33,044 nucleotides of DNA from Opitutia bacterium (GTDB taxonomy: Bacteria > Verrucomicrobiota > Verrucomicrobiia > Opitutales > UBA2995), in assembly GCA_014529615.1 (NCBI GenBank), contig JAABVD010000003.1, positions 1-33,044 on the forward strand. The letters are read 5' to 3'. The notes below the pieces were generated by a model, which searched no databases, was not told where the DNA came from, and saw nothing but the letters and a program-made list of their open reading frames with translations. Position 1 is the first letter of the stretch. Each line of letters starts with the position of its first letter. The translations under genes and the position numbers were made by a program. Below, piece by piece: positions 26,392 through 33,044 of this stretch.

Positions 26392-26400
26392 AACCCAACC

Positions 26401-27837
26401 ATGAAGATGATTATTGGTGGACAAAAGGTCGAAGCGAGCGATGGTGCGGTACAAGAAGTGGTTAATCCCGCCACCCATGCCGTGGTCGATACCGTTCCCA
26501 TGGCCACGAAAGAGGACATGGACCTGGCCCTATCCAACGCACGGAAGGGATTCAGCGCATGGTCTAAGATTCCTCTTCATAAAAGAATAGAGACCCTATA
26601 CGCCTTCGAACAGCTCTTTAAGGAAGCCAGGGAAGACTTCATCAGGCTGGGCATGCAGGAAATGGGAAAAACGAGGGCTCTGGCTGCAGGAGAAATCACT
26701 GTGGCCACGCTCCTGATCAGGAATTTCTGTGAAGCCGCGCGCTCACTGGGTGGTGAAACATTCGCACCGGGAAATCATCCTATTGTAGAAAAGGATCTGG
26801 TTCTAACCGTTAGAGAACCTTGGGGAGTTGTACTGTGTCTACTCCCGTTTAACAGCCCCATCTCGCTCTACGTTCAGAAAGCAATTCCTGCACTGCTGAT
26901 GGGCAATGCCGTGATAGTGAAACCCGCTTCCGATACCCCGCTCTGTAATATCATGATGACAGAGTTGTTGTTGAAAAGCGGTATTGAACCGGACGCTGTG
27001 CAAATTATCACCGGCAGCGGCTCCAAAGTCGGCAAATACATTGTGTCGAGCAAAGATATCGATGTGGTCAGTTTGACCGGCAGCACGGAAGTCGGCATTC
27101 AAATAGCCAAAGATTGTGCCGAGCATTTGCACCGGGTGTCATTGGAGTTGGGCGGAAATGACGCATTGATTATCCTGGAGGACGCGGACATGGATCTGGC
27201 AATCGATGAATCCTTTTGTGGACGTCACGTGCACGGAGGCCAGATATGCTGCGCCAGCAAACGCTTTATCGTGCAAAACTCAATCAGGGAGGAATTCACC
27301 AACCGGCTTCTGGAGAAAATTAAGGCCATCAAAGTCGGAGATCCGAATGACGAAAGCACGACCTTTGGACCGGTTAATTCCGAAAAAGCGGCAATTGATG
27401 TTGAGCGGCAAATTCAACATACCCTTTCACAGGGGGCACGCCTGCTGTTCGGCGGTAAACGTTTCAACCGTACCTATATTGAGCCGACGCTGCTGACAGA
27501 TGTTACACCCGATATGGATATCGCCCGGGATATGGAAATATTCGGTCCCGTATGGCCCATTATCGGCTTCGATACCATGGAAGAAGCCATTGATATAGCT
27601 AACAATTCCATCTATGGACTCTCCAGCGGCGTGATTACCCGCGATCAGGGGAAGGCAATGCAAATTGCACGAGCCCTGCAGGCAGGTTGCTGCGTATTCA
27701 ATGGAAGCGGCCTTTACCGCTCTGCTGACCAACCCTTCGGTGGTTACAAAATGAGCGGCATCGGACGCGAGGGCGGACGATTCACACTCGAGGAAATGAG
27801 CCAGCTGAAAACACTCGTATTCAAAAACCAATACTAA
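26401..27837 (+). CDS. NAD(P)-dependent aldehyde dehydrogenase
   Basis: This 478-residue ALDH-superfamily enzyme has N151 (LPFNSP), the KPAS cofactor segment near 174, and the GSTEVG nucleotide loop near 227. The general base is E249 (SLELGGND) and the catalytic Cys is C283 (GGQICCASKR). The C-terminal EIFGPV and KMSGIGREGG motifs are also present. It oxidises an aldehyde to the acid. The nearest functional types by length and motif are lactaldehyde, glycolaldehyde or succinate-semialdehyde dehydrogenases. It lies 24 nt after the HpaI-type aldolase, so the retro-aldol aldehyde is the likely substrate. The 76-nt gap to the next gene is modest. Lactaldehyde would be expected if the glycan holds a 6-deoxyhexose such as fucose or rhamnose; that is inference. 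Confidence 0.92.
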   Translation: MKMIIGGQKVEASDGAVQEVVNPATHAVVDTVPMATKEDMDLALSNARKGFSAWSKIPLHKRIETLYAFEQLFKEAREDFIRLGMQEMGKTRALAAGEITVATLLIRNFCEAARSLGGETFAPGNHPIVEKDLVLTVREPWGVVLCLLPFNSPISLYVQKAIPALLMGNAVIVKPASDTPLCNIMMTELLLKSGIEPDAVQIITGSGSKVGKYIVSSKDIDVVSLTGSTEVGIQIAKDCAEHLHRVSLELGGNDALIILEDADMDLAIDESFCGRHVHGGQICCASKRFIVQNSIREEFTNRLLEKIKAIKVGDPNDESTTFGPVNSEKAAIDVERQIQHTLSQGARLLFGGKRFNRTYIEPTLLTDVTPDMDIARDMEIFGPVWPIIGFDTMEEAIDIANNSIYGLSSGVITRDQGKAMQIARALQAGCCVFNGSGLYRSADQPFGGYKMSGIGREGGRFTLEEMSQLKTLVFKNQY

Positions 27838-27913
27838 TTCTTCCATTGGCGAAACTCGTCCAGGCAGGTGGCAACATTTTCCTGATATACCTTAACAACC
27901 AAAAGCACTCCCC

Positions 27914-29218
27914 ATGAACGTCATCGACAAACTCTCTCTTGCTTTCTCACTGATACTTCCGGTGACCGTGAGTATAACAGAGGCGGCTGCCCAACTGGCC
28001 AGAATGCCGGTGGTCGAATGGACGGTTAGGGATGCACCGGATTTTCGCTACCACTTTCTCGAAAACGTGAGGACAACAGAGCTTTGGTATGCAACCCCGG
28101 AGACCGGAACCTTTAGCCACCACGGTTTCCTCACTTATCACCAGGGAATCCTCTTCGCCTGCTGGGACAGCCAGGCCCGTGATGAAAACACCTCGGGCCA
28201 GCGCAGCATATTCCGGTATTCGAACGACGACGGAGAAACATGGTCCGATCCGAAGGTCTTGTTTCCGCCGCTTGCAGACAACGTGCCTGCTTCCGAGACG
28301 GAACAACCCAATCCTTTTCAGACCTCGCAGGGCTTTGCCAGGATTGAGGATCGACTCTACGCCGTCACCTGCGCCGACCGGGAGTTGGAAGAAAAGGTCT
28401 ATCGTTTTAATGAAGTATCGCGGGTCCGGATCGGATTCCTGGCCCGAGAGGTGCGAACGGATGGAACTCTCGGCGAAATATTCTGGTTGTCCGACACGGC
28501 CCCTGAACCGGAACCCGGTTATCCTGCGCGTCCTGCGGGAGATCCTTCGCTTGTTGACAAGATCAGCGCTTATTTTAAGGAGCCGGCCAACTTGCCTCAG
28601 CTCCTCTTCGGGCCAAGACAATACCCGGATTCAGATGATGAACACCGCATGAATGAACCGAGTCCACCATGGCAGCTCGCCGACGGCACCTGGGTGCGCT
28701 TCTATCGTGACGGCGGTAGCATCCACACCCAATCCCGCGCCGAGGTAGATGCCTCGCGGCCTCGACGAAATTACGTTTCCTTTTCCTTTGATGGGGGCAA
28801 CAAGTGGACGATCCCCACAAGAACCAATTTCCCGGATTCCGTCGCGCGGACCAATGCCGGAAAACTACCGGATGGCCAGGTTTACGTGATCAACAACATC
28901 CTGCCGATGACACCCCGTCAGGGCGGACGCTCTATGCTTGCCATCTCATTGTCCCGAGACGGTCTTAATTTCGATCGGATGGCCGTCATCAAATTCATAC
29001 CACCACCGCGACGATACGAAGGGAAATTCAAGGGTGCTGGCTACCAGTATCCACATTCGGTTGTGGTCAGAGATAACCTTTGGGTAATCTATTCAGTAAA
29101 CAAGGAGGACATGGAAGTAGTCCGAATTCCTCTGTCGGAGCTCTATTCCCTCGGCAGATCCTCCCTCAAATCCGTCGACCCTAAACCTGGTTATTTCAAT
29201 CCCGCGTCCATCCCTTGA
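27914..29218 (+). CDS. Secreted beta-propeller (sialidase-superfamily), family B copy 3
   Basis: This 434-residue paralogue of the protein at 21653-22960 has an N-terminal signal (about residues 1-26). Asp-box-like motifs are SNDDGETW (103-110), SFDGGNKW and SRDGLNFDRM. Conserved blocks are SHHGFL (68-73), CWDSQARDE, PFQTSQGFARI, VYRFNEVSRVRIGFLARE (162-179) and RPRRNYVSF. Conserved His, Tyr, Arg and Asp residues in these blocks are candidates for the active site. It sits between the aldehyde dehydrogenase and the enoyl-CoA hydratase, an odd place for a secreted glycan enzyme, and is separated from both by about 70-76 nt. The function is unassigned: a sialidase-like hydrolase or a propeller lyase are the leading options. 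Confidence 0.83.
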   Translation: MNVIDKLSLAFSLILPVTVSITEAAAQLARMPVVEWTVRDAPDFRYHFLENVRTTELWYATPETGTFSHHGFLTYHQGILFACWDSQARDENTSGQRSIFRYSNDDGETWSDPKVLFPPLADNVPASETEQPNPFQTSQGFARIEDRLYAVTCADRELEEKVYRFNEVSRVRIGFLAREVRTDGTLGEIFWLSDTAPEPEPGYPARPAGDPSLVDKISAYFKEPANLPQLLFGPRQYPDSDDEHRMNEPSPPWQLADGTWVRFYRDGGSIHTQSRAEVDASRPRRNYVSFSFDGGNKWTIPTRTNFPDSVARTNAGKLPDGQVYVINNILPMTPRQGGRSMLAISLSRDGLNFDRMAVIKFIPPPRRYEGKFKGAGYQYPHSVVVRDNLWVIYSVNKEDMEVVRIPLSELYSLGRSSLKSVDPKPGYFNPASIP

Positions 29219-29239
29219 ACGGACGCTGGAGGGGTAAAC

Positions 29240-29255
29240 ACGAAAGTAATTTCGT
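29240..29255. repeat. Small hairpin in the intergenic gap
   Basis: ACGAAA pairs with TTTCGT around a GTAA loop (6-bp stem, 4-nt loop). It lies 21 nt after the propeller stop codon, with no T-run. It may be an mRNA-processing or stability element. Confidence 0.3.
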
Positions 29256-29287
29256 ATCCACCTATTCACTACAACGACATTCTACCA

Positions 29288-30103
29288 ATGACAAAAGACT
29301 CTACTGAACAAGACACGGACCCATCCCAAATGGTAACACTCGAGAGGAGGCAAGACGGGGTGGCTATTCTTACCCTTAACCGTCCTCCCTTGAATCTTTT
29401 TTCTCTGGAGATGACGCGGGTGTTTGACCAACGGTTGCAGGAGATCGCGAACGACGATTCCATCCGGGCGGTCGTTCTAACCGGCTCGGGCGATCGAGCG
29501 TTCGGCGCCGGTTCTGACATCAAGGAGTTCCCGGGGTTAATCGAGACCGGAAAGGTGATCGAGTCCAAGCTCCGCTACGAAAACGAGGTCTTCAATCGCG
29601 TTGAGGATTTACCCCAGCCGATTATCGCCGCGATGAGGGGCGTCGCCCTGGGCGGTGGATTCGAGCTGGCGTTGTGCTGCGACTTTCGTATCGGCGCCGA
29701 CGACATGAAGATCGGGCTCCCGGAGATCAAACTGGGCGTCTACCCGGGCGCCGCCCTGATCCGTTTACCCCGTCTGATCGGCGAGTCGCGCGCCAAGGAG
29801 TTGATGTTCCTCGGCGAGTTCATCTCCGCCAAGGAGGCTGCCCAATGGGGCTTGATCAACCGGTTGGCGCCGACCGAAGAGGTCCTCAGCACGGCGATCG
29901 GCTTTGCGGTCGAACTGGTGAATCGCCCGGCCCGGGCGATCCAGATCATGAAGAAGGGCTTGCGCGACATCGAAAACCAATCGCGTGACGAAGCGGTGCG
30001 GATCACCCTCGACATGAGCGAAGCCGTCTTCGCCACTGAGGATGCCAAGGAAGGCGTCGACGCTTTTTTCAACAAAAGAGCTCCAGAGTACAAACACCGT
30101 TAA
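29288..30103 (+). CDS. Enoyl-CoA hydratase/isomerase (crotonase) family protein
   Basis: This 271-residue crotonase-fold protein has the oxyanion-hole segments FGAGSDIKEF (72-81) and GVALGGGFELALC. The two glutamates needed for hydratase action are present, E126 (GGFELAL) and E146 (GLPEIKLGVYPGAA). It should add or remove water on an acyl-CoA, although the family also performs isomerisation and C-C cleavage. It is followed after 19 nt by a CoA-transferase, giving a plausible activation-plus-hydration pair. Sampled lines within it are 62-68% GC, against about 53% in the propeller before it, which suggests a separate origin. The acyl substrate is unknown. Confidence 0.9.
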   Translation: MTKDSTEQDTDPSQMVTLERRQDGVAILTLNRPPLNLFSLEMTRVFDQRLQEIANDDSIRAVVLTGSGDRAFGAGSDIKEFPGLIETGKVIESKLRYENEVFNRVEDLPQPIIAAMRGVALGGGFELALCCDFRIGADDMKIGLPEIKLGVYPGAALIRLPRLIGESRAKELMFLGEFISAKEAAQWGLINRLAPTEEVLSTAIGFAVELVNRPARAIQIMKKGLRDIENQSRDEAVRITLDMSEAVFATEDAKEGVDAFFNKRAPEYKHR

Positions 30104-30110
30104 TTACAGA

Positions 30111-30115
30111 AAGGA
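30111..30115 (+). promoter_or_regulatory. Ribosome-binding site that sets the CoA-transferase start
   Basis: AAGGA at 30111-30115 lies 7 nt before the ATG at 30123. It supports that start over an in-frame ATG at 30042, which would overlap the hydratase gene by 62 nt and lacks family similarity in its first 27 residues. Confidence 0.7.
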
Positions 30116-30122
30116 CGCAAAG

Positions 30123-31322
30123 ATGCTACTCAAAGGGATGAAGGTTATTAGTTTCTGCCACTACCTGCATGGACCGGCGGCAACGCAGTATCTGGCAGAC
30201 ATGGGGGCCGACGTTATCAAGATCGAACCACCCGGTGGACCGCTCGAGCGCAAGTGGTCGGGTGGCGATTCCTTTGTCGATGGCGTAAGCAGCTTCTTCC
30301 TTTCCGCCAACAGAAACAAGCGCAGCCTTGCCATGAACCTGAAGCATCCGGATTCCAGGGAAGTCATTCACCGCATCATCAAGCAGTCGCATGTCCTGGT
30401 GGAAAACTTTCGCCCCGGCGTATTGGATCGGCTTGGCTATGGATTGGAGGAAGTGCGCAAGATCCGTCACGATATCATTTACGTTTCGGCCACTGGCTAT
30501 GGTTCATCAGGGCCAATGAAGGATGCACCCGGGCAGGACATGCTCGCTCAGGCGCGCAGTGGCATGATTGCAACCATGGGCGACTACGGGGCGCGACCGG
30601 TCCCGGCAGGCAACGCCCTTATCGATCAGCATGGTTCAACCCTCATAGCGATGGGAATTGCGGCGGCTTATGCAAAACAGCTTCAAACCGGTGAGGGCAC
30701 GCATATCGAGGCAAATCTTTTGAATGCAGCCCTGGATTTGCAGACCGAGCCGCTTACATCCTTCCTGAGCCGGCCGGATCTTACGAGCGAAGTGTTCAAG
30801 CGGGATCCCCACCTGGCGACCTGGTATCATCCGGCGCCCTACGGAATTTATCAGATGGCCGACTGCTTTGTGGCCATTTCGATGAACAACACCGCCGGAT
30901 CATTGGCAGAAATCCTCAATAACAAAGTGCTAAGGGAACTATCTGAAAAAGATCTGCTCGAGGAACGGGATGCGTTTGCCCATGAGCTGGCAAAATCGTT
31001 AAAGGAATTGCCCCTGTCGGACATGGCCGAAAAATTTGACCAAAAAGGCATCTGGTACGCACGGGTACAGGATTACAGTGACCTGCGCGTCGATCCTCAA
31101 GTCGAAGCAAACCAAATGCTGCGGGAAGTGCCCATTAAGCAATCAAAGGCCACCTTGATCAACCATCCTTTGCGATACGATGAAAAGGTCCCCGAACTTA
31201 GGTACATTGCCCTCCGCTGTGGCCAGGATGGCAGGGATATACTCAAGGAGCTGAACTTCACAGCAGATCAAATCGAGGAATACTTCTCCAAGGGAGTATT
31301 GTATGAGGAGCCTGAGGTATAA
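30123..31322 (+). CDS. CaiB/BaiF-family (class III) CoA-transferase
   Basis: This 399-residue protein opens with the family signature LLKGMKVISFCHYLHGPAATQYLADMGADVIKIEPPGG (in segments). ANRNKRSLAMNLK and VENFRPGVLDRLG follow. Asp139 lies in DAPGQDMLAQARSG, where class III enzymes carry the aspartate that forms the acyl anhydride. These enzymes move CoA between carboxylic acids (formyl, carnitine, benzylsuccinate types) or act as alpha-methylacyl-CoA racemases. The hydratase is 19 nt upstream and the GH88 gene 54 nt downstream, so it is part of the operon. A carboxylate made by the aldehyde dehydrogenase would be a logical acceptor. The donor and acceptor are not shown by the sequence. Confidence 0.9.
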   Translation: MLLKGMKVISFCHYLHGPAATQYLADMGADVIKIEPPGGPLERKWSGGDSFVDGVSSFFLSANRNKRSLAMNLKHPDSREVIHRIIKQSHVLVENFRPGVLDRLGYGLEEVRKIRHDIIYVSATGYGSSGPMKDAPGQDMLAQARSGMIATMGDYGARPVPAGNALIDQHGSTLIAMGIAAAYAKQLQTGEGTHIEANLLNAALDLQTEPLTSFLSRPDLTSEVFKRDPHLATWYHPAPYGIYQMADCFVAISMNNTAGSLAEILNNKVLRELSEKDLLEERDAFAHELAKSLKELPLSDMAEKFDQKGIWYARVQDYSDLRVDPQVEANQMLREVPIKQSKATLINHPLRYDEKVPELRYIALRCGQDGRDILKELNFTADQIEEYFSKGVLYEEPEV

Positions 31323-31362
31323 GGAATGTCCGATACCGATAAAAGAATGGATCATACAGGGG

Positions 31363-31368
31363 AAGGAG
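31363..31368 (+). promoter_or_regulatory. Ribosome-binding site that sets the GH88 start
   Basis: AAGGAG lies 8 nt before the ATG at 31377. The alternative in-frame ATG at 31326 adds 17 residues, but its only purine-rich stretch (AAGG) is immediately next to the ATG, too close to work well. Confidence 0.75.
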
Positions 31369-31376
31369 AACAACAG

Positions 31377-32507
31377 ATGAAGATGAATCCGGCGGAAGAT
31401 AACAGTAATATTCTCGACAGGGCTTTGGAGTTGGGTATCGCCAAATGCCTGCGCGATGCAGACCGCTTGCCCGCCTTTCCACATGTGACGAAAGACGGTG
31501 ATTGGTTGCTCAGTGAACACGCGCGCTGGACGGGTGGCTTCTTTGTAGGAATGCTGTGGCTTGCGGGAGCGCTGCGCGTGGATCCGGCCATCCTGAAAAC
31601 AGCGCGATCCTGGGCCATGCGCCTCGCTCCGCGGGCGATGGACTGCTCGACTCACGACATGGGTTTCCTTTTCGAGCCCAGTTGTGTGCGGGGTCATAAC
31701 ATCCAGGCCGACGAGCAACTCAGGTCCCTGGCGATCTCGGCGGGCCGGTCCCTCGCATCTCGCTTTGTTCCAAAAGGTAAATACATTCCAGCCTGGGATC
31801 CGTCCGAAGGACAGGAGTACCTGGCGCTGGCGATTGTCGATACGGTCATGAATCTGCCTATCGTCTGTTGGGCGGCAAACGAGACCGGAGATAACCGCAT
31901 GCATGAAAGCGCCGTACAGACGGCCGCGACAATCCGCGAACAGCACATCCGCCCGGATGGCGCGACTTACCATGTGGTCGATCATGATCCGGAAACGGGC
32001 GAGGTAACCCACAGAGGCACCCACCAGGGCGCGCACGATGATTCCTGCTGGACCCGGGGTCAGGCCTGGACCCTCTATGGATTTACCCGTATGGGAGTTA
32101 TTCTTGAGTCGGAGCAGATGATGGCTACGGGACGAAAGACAGCAGATTACTTCCTCGCCCAATTGGGAGAGAAGACCATCCCGCCCTGGGACTTCGACCG
32201 GAACGATGCCAATGAACCGGTGGATTCAGCTGCCGGTGCGATTGCGGCCACTGGACTGATTGAACTGGGCCGCAGGACCGGAGAGGAGGATTACACCCAG
32301 GCTGGTGAGCGAATGGTCCATGGTTTGATCGATACCTGTATCGATTTTGATCATCCGGATAAACCGGGTTTACTGATGCACGGAACCGTGGATTACCCAC
32401 GCCGTTCCGGGGTGGATGAATCGATTATGTACGGCGACCATTATTTCATGGAAGCCCTCGTAAAGCTGCGCCGACCCGAGCTTTGGGATATCCTTGGATG
32501 TTGCTGA
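31377..32507 (+). CDS. GH88 unsaturated glucuronyl hydrolase
   Basis: From ATG 31377 it has 376 residues, matching the roughly 377 of Bacillus sp. GL1 UGL. D94 in STHDMGFLFEPS and D155 in IVDTVMNLPIVCWAANETGD correspond by motif to the catalytic Asp88 and Asp149 of that enzyme. Other features are the DDSCWTRGQAW active-site strip and GVDESIMYGDHYFMEALVKL at the end. It hydrates the 4,5-double bond of unsaturated uronic acids left by polysaccharide lyases, freeing 4-deoxy-5-keto-uronate from glycosaminoglycan-like or other uronate-containing oligosaccharides. No signal peptide is visible, so it should act in the cytoplasm. It is 54 nt after the CoA-transferase. Its presence is the strongest indication that the target glycan contains uronic acid. 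No lyase gene is recognisable in the window. Confidence 0.93.
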   Translation: MKMNPAEDNSNILDRALELGIAKCLRDADRLPAFPHVTKDGDWLLSEHARWTGGFFVGMLWLAGALRVDPAILKTARSWAMRLAPRAMDCSTHDMGFLFEPSCVRGHNIQADEQLRSLAISAGRSLASRFVPKGKYIPAWDPSEGQEYLALAIVDTVMNLPIVCWAANETGDNRMHESAVQTAATIREQHIRPDGATYHVVDHDPETGEVTHRGTHQGAHDDSCWTRGQAWTLYGFTRMGVILESEQMMATGRKTADYFLAQLGEKTIPPWDFDRNDANEPVDSAAGAIAATGLIELGRRTGEEDYTQAGERMVHGLIDTCIDFDHPDKPGLLMHGTVDYPRRSGVDESIMYGDHYFMEALVKLRRPELWDILGCC

Positions 32508-32559
32508 TTCATACCCGTTCATTAAGAATTAACCGCAATGACTGAAAGCTAAACACAGA

Positions 32560-33044
32560 ATGTCCAAGCAACCCAGTATTCTTCTTATCATGGCAGACCA
32601 GGTGAATCCGGCTTTCCTGCCGGCCTATGGCCACCCGGTCGTAAAAATGCCCAACCTAGACACATTAGCCGATGAAGGGGTGGTTTTTGACACGGTTTAT
32701 TGCACCAATCCCATTTGTGCACCGTCACGCTTCTCAATGTTGACCGGAAGAATGGCTTCGGAAATGGGGATATTCGATCACCAATGCGAAATGCCAGCCT
32801 CTGCACCGACCCTAATGCACTATCTTCGCCACCTCGGCTACCATACCGCGTTGTCCGGTAAAATGCATTTTCTCGGGCCGGATCAGCTTCATGGATACGA
32901 AGAGCGGCTAACAACGGACATTTATCCCTCTGATTTCGGATGGGGTCCCGACTGGCGGGCTGGCACCCCGGAAATCCCCTGGGCGCCAACCGGGATCAGC
33001 CCGCGCACAGTTCTGGAGGCCGGTCCATGCTCAAGAAGTATGCA
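32560..33044 (+). CDS. Sulfatase, choline-sulfatase (BetC) type, cut by window end
   Basis: The first 161 codons are present and the frame runs off the right edge. It opens SILLIMADQVNPAFLPAYG with D13 of the metal site. C53-A-P-S-R57 is the formylglycine motif, followed by GKMHFLGPDQLHGYEERL and TTDIYPSDFGWGPDW. The GPDQLHG..ERLTTDIYP stretch is characteristic of the choline-sulfatase branch. There is no signal peptide, so it would be cytoplasmic. Within a glycan operon it may act on a sulfated sugar instead of choline-O-sulfate; both are possible. It follows the GH88 gene by 52 nt. Confidence 0.88.
   Translation, partial: MSKQPSILLIMADQVNPAFLPAYGHPVVKMPNLDTLADEGVVFDTVYCTNPICAPSRFSMLTGRMASEMGIFDHQCEMPASAPTLMHYLRHLGYHTALSGKMHFLGPDQLHGYEERLTTDIYPSDFGWGPDWRAGTPEIPWAPTGISPRTVLEAGPCSRSM

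Noticed and set aside
30042-30122. Upstream ATG start for the CoA-transferase
   Set aside because: It overlaps the hydratase coding region and lacks family similarity; AAGGA precedes the ATG at 30123.
31143-32162. Minus-strand open frame of 339 codons
   Set aside because: It is opposite the GH88 gene with complete catalytic motifs and shows no domain of its own.
1-33044. Mobile element, phage, CRISPR, tRNA or rRNA content
   Set aside because: No transposase, integrase, terminal inverted repeats, spaced direct repeats or conserved RNA gene sequence was recognised. The duplications here have no visible mobile-element boundaries.

Overview
The window looks like a chromosomal carbohydrate-utilisation locus of a Verrucomicrobiota bacterium, most likely of the Opitutae/Puniceicoccaceae type. 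The main evidence is two very long TonB-dependent receptors (1068 and 1160 aa) with the plug signature usual in that group (YEL[ST]PF, T[LS]AGTR-like, [VW]TQEFL[ED]DTG). Several secreted sulfatases, sodium/solute symporters and secreted Asp-box beta-propellers point the same way. No rRNA, tRNA, CRISPR array, phage gene or transposase was seen. Except for one AraC-type regulator on the minus strand, all genes run on the plus strand.

Module 1 (about 417-15093): an AraC regulator is divergent from a promoter that reads into a dead Asp-box propeller gene. A near-copy of that promoter region lies 1554 bp downstream and precedes TonB receptor 1, an intact propeller of the same family, an AGE-family epimerase, a DapA/NanA-type lyase, an SSS symporter and a sulfatase. 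A second sulfatase follows, interrupted by one stop codon, then the 3' remnant of another sialidase-like gene.

Module 2 (about 15305-33044): a GntR/LacI-type regulator precedes a palindrome lying between candidate -35 and -10 elements upstream of TonB receptor 2. Then come a sulfamidase-like sulfatase with an unusual C-S-Q-S-R active-site motif, a second propeller family (an intact copy, a decayed copy, then another intact copy further on), a second SSS symporter, an HpaI-type aldolase, an aldehyde dehydrogenase, an enoyl-CoA hydratase, a CaiB/BaiF CoA-transferase, a GH88 unsaturated glucuronyl hydrolase, and a choline-sulfatase-type sulfatase cut by the window end.

Inferred joint function: the TonB receptors import fragments of a sulfated, uronic-acid-containing glycan. 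Sulfatases, propellers and GH88 trim it, and the SSS symporters carry monomers into the cytoplasm. Epimerase, lyase/aldolase and dehydrogenase then feed central metabolism. The CoA-transferase/hydratase pair is not part of ordinary glycan catabolism and suggests a further acid-to-acyl-CoA branch. The substrate is not fixed by the sequence. No recognisable polysaccharide lyase is present, although GH88 needs lyase products.

At least five genes are broken or reduced to remnants (two Asp-box propellers, one sulfatase, a sulfatase 3' end, a sialidase 3' end). Two of these clearly come from local duplication, so the locus appears to be in active turnover.
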